From positions 1 through 64,000 of the forward strand of contig JBEKCO010000001.1 in NCBI GenBank assembly GCA_050014835.1: 64,000 nucleotides of DNA, written 5' to 3'. Below, one piece after another: positions 48,421 to 55,497 of the stretch (its first letter is position 1; every line of letters begins with the position of its first letter). The position numbers and the translations under genes were made by a program. The stretch comes from Bog-793 sp050014835. Its GTDB lineage: Bacteria > Actinomycetota > Acidimicrobiia > Acidimicrobiales > Bog-793. The notes under the pieces are model-generated. The model worked only from the letters and a program-made list of their open reading frames with translations, ran no database searches and was not told the origin of the DNA.

Positions 48421-49212
48421 GTGGACGTGGCTGAATCGCGCGAGGTCCACGACGTCGCGAGACGCGGGCTCCTGGGGGCGAATCCCTACGGGATCGGCTG
48501 GGCGCTCGGCGGCATCGCCGCCGGGTACCTGTGCTCCGTCGTCGCCATGAGCGCCTACGTCGCGACGAGCGGGCACCACCACGGGTCGGGCGGGTTCGGC
48601 GGCGACGTCGTCAGTCTCGCCGGGCTGTGGCTCGGCTTCGCCGGCGCCGCGGTCGGCGCCGCCTGGTCGCAACCGGGGCGGGCGGGCCGGCGCACGCTTT
48701 GCGCGCTCGCCCGCGAGTACGGGCTCGCCTTCCGGGTCTGGCCGGACGTACCCGTCGGGATCGCCTGCGGCGTCGTCGCGCAGTTCGGCCTCGTCGCGCT
48801 TTTGGAGCTGCCGCTCGAGCCCTTCGTGCCGCACCTTTTCCACCGGCTCGACCAGCCGGCGCGCTCGCTCATCGCGAACGTGCACGGTCCCGGTCTTGTC
48901 GTGCTCGCCCTGCTCGTCTGCGTCGGCAGTCCCCTCGTCGAAGAGCTGTTCTTCCGGGGGCTGCTGCAACGCGCGCTGATCGGGCGGTTCGCGACCTTCT
49001 CGGCGCGCGCCGCCGTCCCGGTGGCGGTCGTCGTCGTCGGGCTCGTCTTCGGGCTCGCGCACTTCGAGGCGCTGGAGTTCCCGGCGCTCGCCGGCTTCGG
49101 CATCGTGCTCGGCGCCCTCGCGACGAAAACCGGGCGGTTGGGAACCGGGATCGTCGCCCATGCGACGTTCAACGCCGTGGCGTTCTTCTCGCTCGCCATG
49201 ATCCACGTTTAG
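48421..49212 (+). CDS. CPBP-family intramembrane metalloprotease
   Basis: About 263 residues with six to eight hydrophobic spans. Catalytic motifs of the CPBP/Abi family: VEELFFRGLLQRAL (EExxxR), FGLAHFEAL and AHATFNAV, the glutamates and histidines forming the metal site. Relatives process prenylated or peptide substrates in the membrane, and some protect against bacteriocins. Start: GTG 48421 or GTG 48427; GTG 48379 is possible. Precedes manB by 46 bases on the same strand. Confidence 0.82.
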   Translation: MDVAESREVHDVARRGLLGANPYGIGWALGGIAAGYLCSVVAMSAYVATSGHHHGSGGFGGDVVSLAGLWLGFAGAAVGAAWSQPGRAGRRTLCALAREYGLAFRVWPDVPVGIACGVVAQFGLVALLELPLEPFVPHLFHRLDQPARSLIANVHGPGLVVLALLVCVGSPLVEELFFRGLLQRALIGRFATFSARAAVPVAVVVVGLVFGLAHFEALEFPALAGFGIVLGALATKTGRLGTGIVAHATFNAVAFFSLAMIHV

Positions 49213-49258
49213 GCCAGGGGCCGTGGGGTCCGGGACGGCACGGGTATTGTCGGTGGAC

Positions 49259-50662
49259 ATGGCGGATTCCGGCGAGCTCGGCGCGATCTTCAAGGCCTAC
49301 GACGTGCGCGGGATCGTGCCGACCGAGCTCGACGCCGCCCGCTGCTTCGCGATCGGGGCGAGTTTCGCCCGGTTCGCCCGTGGGGCAGAGGACGCGCGGC
49401 GCCTCGCCGTCGCCCACGACATGCGGACGTCAGCTGACGAGCTCGCGAACGCGTTCACCGCCGGCGTGGAGTCCGAAGGCGCCGAAGTCGTCTTCATCGG
49501 CCTCGCCTCGACGGACCTGCTCTACTTCGCGTCCGGCGTCCTCGACGCGCCCGGCGCGATGCTCACCGCCTCGCACAACCCGCCCGAGTACAACGGGATC
49601 AAGTTCTGCCTCGGCGGTGCGAAACCCGTCGCCCAGGACACCGGGCTGGCCGAGATCGAGCGCGTGGCCGAGGAGATGCTCACAGCGGGTTCGCCACGGG
49701 TCCCCGCCATGACGACGGCGCTCGACGACCGGGACTGGCTCGGAGATTTCGCCCGCCACGTCCGTTCCTTCATCGACGTCTCGAGCCTTGTGCCGCTGCG
49801 GGTCGTCGCCGACACGGCGAACGGCATGGGGGGCCTCATCGCGCCCCGCGTCTTCGAAGGCCTGCCCTGCACGCTCGACGTCCTTTTCGGCGAGCTCGAC
49901 GGGACCTTCCCCAACCACCCGGCGAATCCGCTCGAACGGGAGAACCTCGCCGACCTGCGCGCCCGCATCCTCGCCACGGGGGCCGACGTCGGTCTTGCCT
50001 TCGACGGCGACGCCGACCGCGTGTTCCTCGTCGACGAGCTCGGGGAGCCGCTCTCGGGGTCGACGACGACGGCGATCGTCGCCCGGGCGATGCTCGAGAA
50101 GCACCCCGGCGCGACCGTCCTTTACAACGTCATCTGCTCGAAGACCGTCCCCGAGGTGATCGGCGAGTGCGGCGGGGTGGCGGTGCGCACGAGGGTCGGG
50201 CACTCGTTCATCAAGGCCCGGATGGCCGAGACGGGAGCCGTCTTCGCCGGCGAGCACTCCGGGCACTACTACTTCCGGGAGAACTTCGGGGCGGACTCGG
50301 GGATCATCGCCGCGGTCACGGTGCTCGAGGCGCTCTGCCGGGCGAACGTGCCCCTTTCCCAGCTGCGACAGCCGTTCGAGCGCTACGCCGACTCGGGCGA
50401 GCTCAACACGCGCGTCGCCGACACGCCCAGGGTCATCGCCTCGATCGCCAAGCACTACGCCGGGCTCGGCCGGCCCGCCGACGACCTCGACGGACTGACG
50501 GTCGACTCCGGGGACTGGTGGTTCAACCTGCGGCCGTCGAACACCGAGCCCCTGCTGCGGCTGAACGTGGAGGCGGCCGACGCCGGATCGTGCGCCGGCC
50601 ACGTCGCCGAGGTCGAGGCGCTCATCCGGGATGCCGAGACGACAACTGAGGAGACGCGATGA
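49259..50662 (+). CDS. manB: Phosphomannomutase / phosphoglucomutase
   Basis: 467-residue alpha-D-phosphohexomutase. IFKAYDVRGIVP starts domain 1, the phosphoserine loop is AMLTASHNPPEYNG, the metal loop LAFDGDADRVF, the sugar loop AGEHSGHYYF, and the phosphate-binding LRPSNTEPLLR near the end. Interconverts mannose-6-P and mannose-1-P, feeding the GDP-mannose pyrophosphorylase of the glycan island. ATG start with GGTGG nearby. Stop overlaps the ATG of the Trm112-like gene (ATGA 50659-50662). The manB-Trm112-SIS order echoes the manB-Rv3256c region of M. tuberculosis. Confidence 0.93.
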   Translation: MADSGELGAIFKAYDVRGIVPTELDAARCFAIGASFARFARGAEDARRLAVAHDMRTSADELANAFTAGVESEGAEVVFIGLASTDLLYFASGVLDAPGAMLTASHNPPEYNGIKFCLGGAKPVAQDTGLAEIERVAEEMLTAGSPRVPAMTTALDDRDWLGDFARHVRSFIDVSSLVPLRVVADTANGMGGLIAPRVFEGLPCTLDVLFGELDGTFPNHPANPLERENLADLRARILATGADVGLAFDGDADRVFLVDELGEPLSGSTTTAIVARAMLEKHPGATVLYNVICSKTVPEVIGECGGVAVRTRVGHSFIKARMAETGAVFAGEHSGHYYFRENFGADSGIIAAVTVLEALCRANVPLSQLRQPFERYADSGELNTRVADTPRVIASIAKHYAGLGRPADDLDGLTVDSGDWWFNLRPSNTEPLLRLNVEAADAGSCAGHVAEVEALIRDAETTTEETR

Positions 50663-50928
50663 GTCTCGATCCGTTCCTGCTGTCGATCCTCGTCGATCCG
50701 GAGGACAAGGGACCGCTGTGGTACCTCGCCGACGAGTCGACGCTTTACAACCCCCGTCTTCGCCGGCGGTACGCGGTGCGCGACGGGATCCCGGTGCTCC
50801 TCGTCGGCGAGGCGGAAAGCGTCGACGACGCCGAGGCGGCCCGGCTGACAGCGCGCGAGGGTGCGGCGGTCGTCACCGGAGGCGGGCCTGCCGGGCCGTC
50901 GCGACCGGAGGAGCGCGCGGGAGGGTGA
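50659..50928 (+). CDS. Trm112/UPF0434-like small protein lacking zinc cysteines
   Basis: 89 residues. The fold pattern of Trm112/UPF0434 is clear: LLSILVDPEDKGPLWY, then YNPRLRRRYAVRDGIPVLL. The usual CPxCKGPL and CxxCG zinc knuckles are replaced (VDPEDKGPL and NPRLRRRY) and the protein has no cysteine at all, so it cannot bind zinc in the canonical manner. The tail (about 60-89) is Gly/Glu-rich. Trm112 proteins activate methyltransferases; no methyltransferase partner is adjacent. ATGA overlap with manB and GTGA with the SIS-like gene, so co-translated with both. Confidence 0.82.
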   Translation: MSLDPFLLSILVDPEDKGPLWYLADESTLYNPRLRRRYAVRDGIPVLLVGEAESVDDAEAARLTAREGAAVVTGGGPAGPSRPEERAGG

Positions 50929-52001
50929 TCCGCGCGGTCGGCGGGGACCAGCCGCTCGACTCGCTCGGGATGTTCGCCGCGGCGGGGGCGCTTCCCGAGC
51001 TCCTCGACTCCTCGATCGAGGACGTCGCGAGCCTCCGCCGCCTCGACGCCGTGCCGACCGGCGCCGTCGTCGCCTTGGGTGACGGGCCGGCGCGGGGCGC
51101 GGCCGAGATGGTCGGCGCCGTCGTCGGGGCGACGGCCCGGGTGCCGCTCGTCGGGGTGTCGGGAGGCGACCTCCCGGGCTTCGTCGGCCGGGATTCGCTC
51201 GTCTTCGTCACGGCGTTCACGGGGGACGAACCGGATGCCTGCGCCGCCGCCCGGGACGCGGTGAGGCGCGGAGCCCGCCTCGTCGCGATCACGCGCGGCG
51301 GAGGGCTCGGGCGGCTGGCCGCCGAGGCGGGCGCCCCGGTCGTCTCCCTCCCGGATACGCCGCGGGCGCGCGGCGCGTTGCTCGCCATGGTCGTCGCGTT
51401 GCTCGTGGGCCTGGAGCGGGCGGGGCTCGTCGAACCGGTGGGGGCCGCGCTCGTCGCGGCGAGCCACCAGGCGGCGCACCGTCGCGACGCGCTCATGGCT
51501 GCGGGTGGCGGTGTCGCGGGCGAGCTCGCGCGCCGGATCGGCCGGACGTTCCCCATGCTCTGCGGGGCATCGGGCCTCGGCGCTGCCGCGGCGCGCTGGT
51601 GGCAGTCCGAGATCGCCGCGAACGCCCGCACCCTCGCCGTGGTGGCGAGCGCGCCGGAGCTCCTCGCGGACACGATCGCGGCCTTCGGACAGGCGGGCGA
51701 CGTCACGCGCCAGGTCCTCACCCTCGTCGAGCTGCGGTCGGACTTCGAACCGGCGCCGGCGGACCGGGCCTTCGGGCGCGTCGACGAGCTGCTCGCCGAG
51801 GTCGTCGCCGACCGGCTGGTCGTGCGCGCCGAGGGGGCGGGGCCGCTCGCGCAGCTCGTCGACCTCGTCGTCGTGGGGGAGTTCGTCTCGTTGCGACTCG
51901 CCGCGGCCGCGGGCGTCGACCCAGGGCCGGCCCCGGCGATCGACGAGTCGCCGGGAGGCGCGCCCGCGGCCGCGGTCGGCCGGCGCCGGCGTCCGGGGTG
52001 A
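50925..52001 (+). CDS. SIS-domain protein, degenerate phosphoglucose/phosphomannose isomerase (TobH/Rv3256c-like)
   Basis: 358 residues resembling PGI/PMI SIS proteins: GMFAAAGALPELL, VALGDGPARGAAEMVGAVV, VGVSGGDLPGF, FPMLCGASGLGAAAARWWQSEIAANAR. The glutamate of WQSEIA is kept, but the usual LPELNHNE histidine motif reads APELLADT, and the final lysine motif is missing (the C-terminus ends in a Gly/Arg tail). So isomerase activity is doubtful; mycobacterial Rv3256c is similarly atypical. GTG start in the overlap. Sits between manB and ahcY, suggesting a role tied to mannose-6-phosphate but not established. Confidence 0.75.
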   Translation: MIRAVGGDQPLDSLGMFAAAGALPELLDSSIEDVASLRRLDAVPTGAVVALGDGPARGAAEMVGAVVGATARVPLVGVSGGDLPGFVGRDSLVFVTAFTGDEPDACAAARDAVRRGARLVAITRGGGLGRLAAEAGAPVVSLPDTPRARGALLAMVVALLVGLERAGLVEPVGAALVAASHQAAHRRDALMAAGGGVAGELARRIGRTFPMLCGASGLGAAAARWWQSEIAANARTLAVVASAPELLADTIAAFGQAGDVTRQVLTLVELRSDFEPAPADRAFGRVDELLAEVVADRLVVRAEGAGPLAQLVDLVVVGEFVSLRLAAAAGVDPGPAPAIDESPGGAPAAAVGRRRRPG

Positions 52002-52011
52002 CAATGTTGTC
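52000..52011. promoter_or_regulatory. Short dyad at the start of the ahcY leader
   Basis: GACAA-TG-TTGTC forms a five-base inverted repeat straddling the stop of the SIS gene. A GTGACA/TATGGT pair (51998-52003 and 52023-52028, 19-base spacing) is a weak promoter candidate here. Inference from symmetry and position only. Confidence 0.25.
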
Positions 52012-52030
52012 CCGATCGGCGGTATGGTCG

Positions 52031-52082
52031 GCACGAGCGAGGTCTTGATTGCTCGTGCGGCCGCGCTCGTGCGGCCGCACGA
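52031..52082 (+). promoter_or_regulatory. Structured ahcY leader with mutually exclusive hairpins
   Basis: GCACGAGC (52031-52038) pairs perfectly with GCTCGTGC (52051-52058). The 14-base unit GCTCGTGCGGCCGC is repeated in tandem (52051-52064, 52065-52078), and 52067-52082 is a 16-base palindrome TCGTGCGGCCGCACGA. Thus two copies of CTCGTGC compete for two copies of GCACGA, giving alternative structures that end five bases before the GGAAAGGG ribosome site. Looks like a cis-acting switch for ahcY. It does not match the SAH riboswitch consensus as I know it. Confidence 0.5.
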
Positions 52083-52100
52083 AGACGGAAAGGGTGCAAC

Positions 52101-53405
52101 GTGGGCAAGAACTCGACGACTCCTCCGCACGCGACCCCCGGCGACTTCGCCGACGCCTCCCTCGCCGAGCTCGGGCGCCAGAGGATCGCCTGGGCGAGCT
52201 CGAACATGCCCGTTCTCGAGTCGATTCGGCAGCGGTTCGCGGCCGAGCGGCCGCTCGCCGGCGTGACGATCGCGGCGTGTCTGCACATCACGACCGAGAC
52301 GGCGAACCTGTTGCGGACGCTGAAGGCCGGCGGCGCCCGGGTGGTCGCGTGCGCGTCGAACCCCCTGTCGACCCAGGATGACGTCGCCGCGTCGCTCGTT
52401 CTCGACGAGAGAATCGAGACGTACGCCGTACGCGGCGAGGACTCGGCCCGGTACTACGAGCACATCGACGCGGCGCTCGACGCCCATCCGACGGTCACGA
52501 TGGACGACGGGTGCGACCTCGTCTCGCGTCTGCACCAGTCGCGGCCCGCGCAGGTCGGGGAGGTCTTCGCCGGGACCGAGGAGACGACGACGGGTGTGAT
52601 CCGGCTGCGCGCGATGGAGCGCGACGGCGCGCTCGGCTACCCGATCATCGCCGTGAACGACGCCGACACGAAGCACATGTTCGACAACCGCTACGGCACG
52701 GGACAGTCGACGCTCGACGGCATCATCCGCTCGACGAACGTGTTGTTCGCGGGATCGCGCGTCGTCGTGGCGGGCTACGGCTATTGCGGCAAGGGCGTCG
52801 CCTCGCGGGCGCGCGGGCTCGGTGCCATCGTCACGGTCACCGAGATCAACCCGCTGCGCGCCCTCGAGGCCGTGATGGACGGTTTCCGGGTGGCGCCGAT
52901 GGAGGTCGCCGCGCAAGACGGCGAGATCTTCATCACGGTGACCGGCAACCGGGACGTGCTGCGCGCCGAGCACTTCGCGGTGATGCCCGACGGCGCGATC
53001 GTCGCCAACTCGGGCCATTTCGACGTGGAGATCGACCTCGTCACGCTCGCCAAGCTCGCCGACGGTCGGCGTCGCGAGGTGCGCCCGAACGTCGAGGAGT
53101 TCGCCGTCCCCGCCGCCACGGGCGGGACAAAGCGGATCCTCGTCGTCGCCGAGGGTCGCCTCGTCAACCTCGGCGGGGCCGAGGGTCACCCGGCGGCGGT
53201 GATGGACATGTCGTTCGCCAACCAGTCGCTCGCCGTCGAGTGGGTGCTCGCCCATCGGGGCGAGCTCGAGCCGCGCGTCTACGACGTGCCGACCGAGATC
53301 GACCAGGAGATCGCCCGGCTGAAGCTCGCCTCGATGGGCATCGAGGTCGACGTGCTCACGGAGGCGCAGCGCACTTACCTCGGCTCGTGGACCTCGGGGA
53401 CCTGA
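52101..53405 (+). CDS. ahcY: Adenosylhomocysteinase
   Basis: 434 residues. Hydrolyses S-adenosylhomocysteine to adenosine and homocysteine, supplying metH and relieving methyltransferase inhibition. Seen: RIAWASSNMPVLESI, CLHITTETANLLRTL (substrate site), NRYGTGQSTLDGIIR, the NAD loop VVVAGYGYCGKGVA, and ANSGHFDVEIDL; the final residues LKLASMGIEVDVLTEAQRTYL are near the usual C-terminus. GTG start with GGAAAGGG ahead. Preceded by a structured leader that suggests control of translation or transcription. Confidence 0.95.
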   Translation: MGKNSTTPPHATPGDFADASLAELGRQRIAWASSNMPVLESIRQRFAAERPLAGVTIAACLHITTETANLLRTLKAGGARVVACASNPLSTQDDVAASLVLDERIETYAVRGEDSARYYEHIDAALDAHPTVTMDDGCDLVSRLHQSRPAQVGEVFAGTEETTTGVIRLRAMERDGALGYPIIAVNDADTKHMFDNRYGTGQSTLDGIIRSTNVLFAGSRVVVAGYGYCGKGVASRARGLGAIVTVTEINPLRALEAVMDGFRVAPMEVAAQDGEIFITVTGNRDVLRAEHFAVMPDGAIVANSGHFDVEIDLVTLAKLADGRRREVRPNVEEFAVPAATGGTKRILVVAEGRLVNLGGAEGHPAAVMDMSFANQSLAVEWVLAHRGELEPRVYDVPTEIDQEIARLKLASMGIEVDVLTEAQRTYLGSWTSGT

Positions 53406-53455
53406 CCCGCCCTAAACTTGTCCAAGGCCGGGAGCGGGTCTGTGGTTGAAAGTCG

Positions 53456-53562
53456 ATGCCAGCCGCAGGCGAAACGACCCACGTAAGGCAACCCGTGGTT
53501 GCTGAGCATGGTGCGGCTTAGATGTAAGCCCCGCCCACGCGCCACCGCACGGTGCCGCGTGG
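53456..53562 (+). promoter_or_regulatory. Structured leader or small RNA before miaA
   Basis: Four helices can be drawn in order. P1: ATGC-CAGC (53456-53463) with GCTG-A-GCAT (53501-53509, one bulged A). P2 inside it: CCACG/CGTGG (53479-53483/53494-53498). P3: GGCTTA-GATG-TAAGCC (53515-53530). P4: CCACGCG-C-CACC-GCAC-GGTG-C-CGCGTGG (53535-53562), ending a few bases before the AAGGAG ribosome site of miaA. GAAACGACC and GGCAACC are unpaired. It is far more structured than other spacers here. I cannot match it to a known riboswitch family. Confidence 0.5.
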
Positions 53563-53576
53563 AGAAGGAGCGAAGC

Positions 53577-54653
53577 GTGCCCTACAAGGTGGCGCCGGGT
53601 CGGTCCCGACCGACCGCCGCCATCCGGGGCGTCACCTCCTCCGCGGGCGAGTGTGGGGTCAAAGACCAGGTCAGCCGCTCCCGGCTGACCGCCGGGGCGG
53701 GCCGGGCACCGGGCCGGCGCCACGTTTCGCTCGTCGGGCCGACCGCGACCGGCAAGACCGCCGCCGCCGTCCGCTTCGCCCGCCGTCACGGCGGCGTCGA
53801 GCTCATCTCCGTCGACGCCATTGCCGTCTACCGCGAGCTCGACTTGGGCACGGCCAAACCGACGCCCGACGAGCGCCGTGGCGTCGCCTGGCACCTCGTC
53901 GACGAGTGCGATCCCGGCGAGGAGTTCAGCGTCGCCCGCTTCCAGGCCGACGCGCACGTTGCGATCGCCGGGATCGAGGCGCGGGGCCACCGCGCCGTCC
54001 TCGTCGGGGGGACGGGCCTTTATCACCGGGCCGTCGTCGATGAGCTCGACCTGCCCGGGCGCTACCCGGAGATCGCCGCCGAGCTCGAAGGCGAGGCCGA
54101 CGGCCCGGGCGGGCTGCGCGCGCTCCACGCCCGCCTCGTCGCGCTCGACCCGGCGGCGGCGGCGCGGATCGAACCAACGAACCGCCGCCGACTCGTCCGG
54201 GCGCTCGAGGTCGTCCTCGGCTCGGGCCGGCCTTTCAGTGGGGCGGGGCCGGGCCTCCGTCACTACGGGCCGACGCGCTTCTGCCTCGTCGGGCTCACGC
54301 TCGACCGCGGCGAGCTCGACCGCCGGATCGCGGCCCGGCTCGAGGCCCAGTTCTCCGCCGGTTTCGTCGACGAGGTCACCGGCCTCGCGGCACGGTCGCC
54401 GGGCCTGTCGCGCACCGCCCGTCAGGCGCTCGGCTACCGGGAGCTGCTCGAGTACGTCGCGGGGCGCGCAACGCTCGACGAGGCTCGGGCGGCGATCCTG
54501 CGCCGGACGCGGTCTTTCGCCCGCCGCCAGGAGTCGTGGTTCCGGCGTGATCCGAGGATCGTCTGGCTGGACGCGGCGCGCCGGGACCTCGACGACGCGC
54601 TCGACGACGCCGTCGCCGCGGCGGACCGCGGCGATACCTGGGCGCGAGACTGA
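53577..54653 (+). CDS. miaA: tRNA dimethylallyltransferase
   Basis: Transfers dimethylallyl to A37 of tRNAs reading codons that begin with U. P-loop GPTATGKTAAAV, ISVDAIAVYRELDLGTAKPT (substrate tunnel), LVGGTGLYHRAVVD, and the Zn-independent tail with YRELLEYVAG. The protein is 358 residues from GTG 53577, chosen because AAGGAG ends six bases upstream; this adds an unusual ~45-residue basic extension before the P-loop, so a start near 53700 is possible if the extension is spurious. dapF begins five bases after the stop. Confidence 0.85.
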   Translation: MPYKVAPGRSRPTAAIRGVTSSAGECGVKDQVSRSRLTAGAGRAPGRRHVSLVGPTATGKTAAAVRFARRHGGVELISVDAIAVYRELDLGTAKPTPDERRGVAWHLVDECDPGEEFSVARFQADAHVAIAGIEARGHRAVLVGGTGLYHRAVVDELDLPGRYPEIAAELEGEADGPGGLRALHARLVALDPAAAARIEPTNRRRLVRALEVVLGSGRPFSGAGPGLRHYGPTRFCLVGLTLDRGELDRRIAARLEAQFSAGFVDEVTGLAARSPGLSRTARQALGYRELLEYVAGRATLDEARAAILRRTRSFARRQESWFRRDPRIVWLDAARRDLDDALDDAVAAADRGDTWARD

Positions 54654-54657
54654 TTCC

Positions 54658-55497
54658 GTGGCATCGCTCGAACTGGCGAAGTACGAGGCGCTGGGCAACG
54701 ACTTCCTCATCGTCGTCGACTGGGCAGGCGCGGGCCGATTCGACGCCGAGCTCGCCGCGTCGCTCTGCGAGCGGCACCGCGGCGTCGGGGCCGACGGGCT
54801 GATCCGCCTCTCGGCCCCCGAGCGCGGCGGCACTTTGCGGATGGAGCTGCGCAACGCCGACGGAACACCGGCCGAGACGAGCGGCAACGGCCTGCGTTGC
54901 GCCGTCGTCTGCGCCCGCGACGCCGGGCTCGTCGCCGCGGGTCGGCTCGTCGTCGAGACCGAGGCGGGCGACGCCCCCGTCGCGCTCGACGCCCCCGAAG
55001 ACGGCCGCCCGGTCACCGTGCGCGTGGGGATGGGGGCCGTCCGGGTGGATCCGTTGGCGACCTCTCCTGTGAAGGAGCGGCGGGCCTATCGGGTCGATGC
55101 CGGCAATCCCCACCTCGTCCTGCTCGGCGCGACGCTCGACGGCGTCGATCTCGGTGTCGTCGGACCCGAGCTGGAGCGGGCCGTGTCCGGCGGCCAGAAC
55201 GTGGAGCTCGCCGCCTGCCGGAAGGGGAGCGACGAGATCGACCTCGTCGTCTGGGAGCGTGGCGCGGGCCTGACGCTGGCGTGCGGCTCCGGGAGCGCCG
55301 CAGCCGCCGCGGCCGCCCACGCGGCCGGCCTTGTCGGCGAAAACGTCGTCGTGCACAATCCGGGCGGCGATCTCGCCGTCGAACTGGTGGCCACCGACGG
55401 AGGGGTCGAGGTCACCCTCGTCGGGACGGCACGTCGCGTGGCGCGCCTCGTCGTCGACGTCGAGCCGGTCCCGACAAAGAAGGTCCGCGTCGCGTGA
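54658..55497 (+). CDS. dapF: Diaminopimelate epimerase-like protein with Ser in place of first catalytic Cys
   Basis: 279 residues of the DapF/PLP-independent racemase fold: KYEALGNDFLIV, HRGVGADGLI, RNADGTPAETSGNGLRC, DAGNPHLVL and ERGAGLTLACGSGSAA. Classical DapF uses two cysteines (MCGNG and ACGTG). The second is present as C209, but the first position is Ser75 (codon AGC, one base from TGC). A Ser could still act as a weak base, or the protein may have another activity. Context favours DAP: dapD and dapE follow hflX. GTG start; stop overlaps hflX GTG. Confidence 0.85.
   Translation: MASLELAKYEALGNDFLIVVDWAGAGRFDAELAASLCERHRGVGADGLIRLSAPERGGTLRMELRNADGTPAETSGNGLRCAVVCARDAGLVAAGRLVVETEAGDAPVALDAPEDGRPVTVRVGMGAVRVDPLATSPVKERRAYRVDAGNPHLVLLGATLDGVDLGVVGPELERAVSGGQNVELAACRKGSDEIDLVVWERGAGLTLACGSGSAAAAAAAHAAGLVGENVVVHNPGGDLAVELVATDGGVEVTLVGTARRVARLVVDVEPVPTKKVRVA

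Noticed and set aside
52051..52078. Tandem 14-base repeat as a mobile element scar
   Set aside because: Too short, no inverted ends or gene; better explained as part of leader structure.
52031..52100. SAH riboswitch call for the ahcY leader
   Set aside because: The conserved core sequences I know for that riboswitch are not present, so only a neutral structural description is given.
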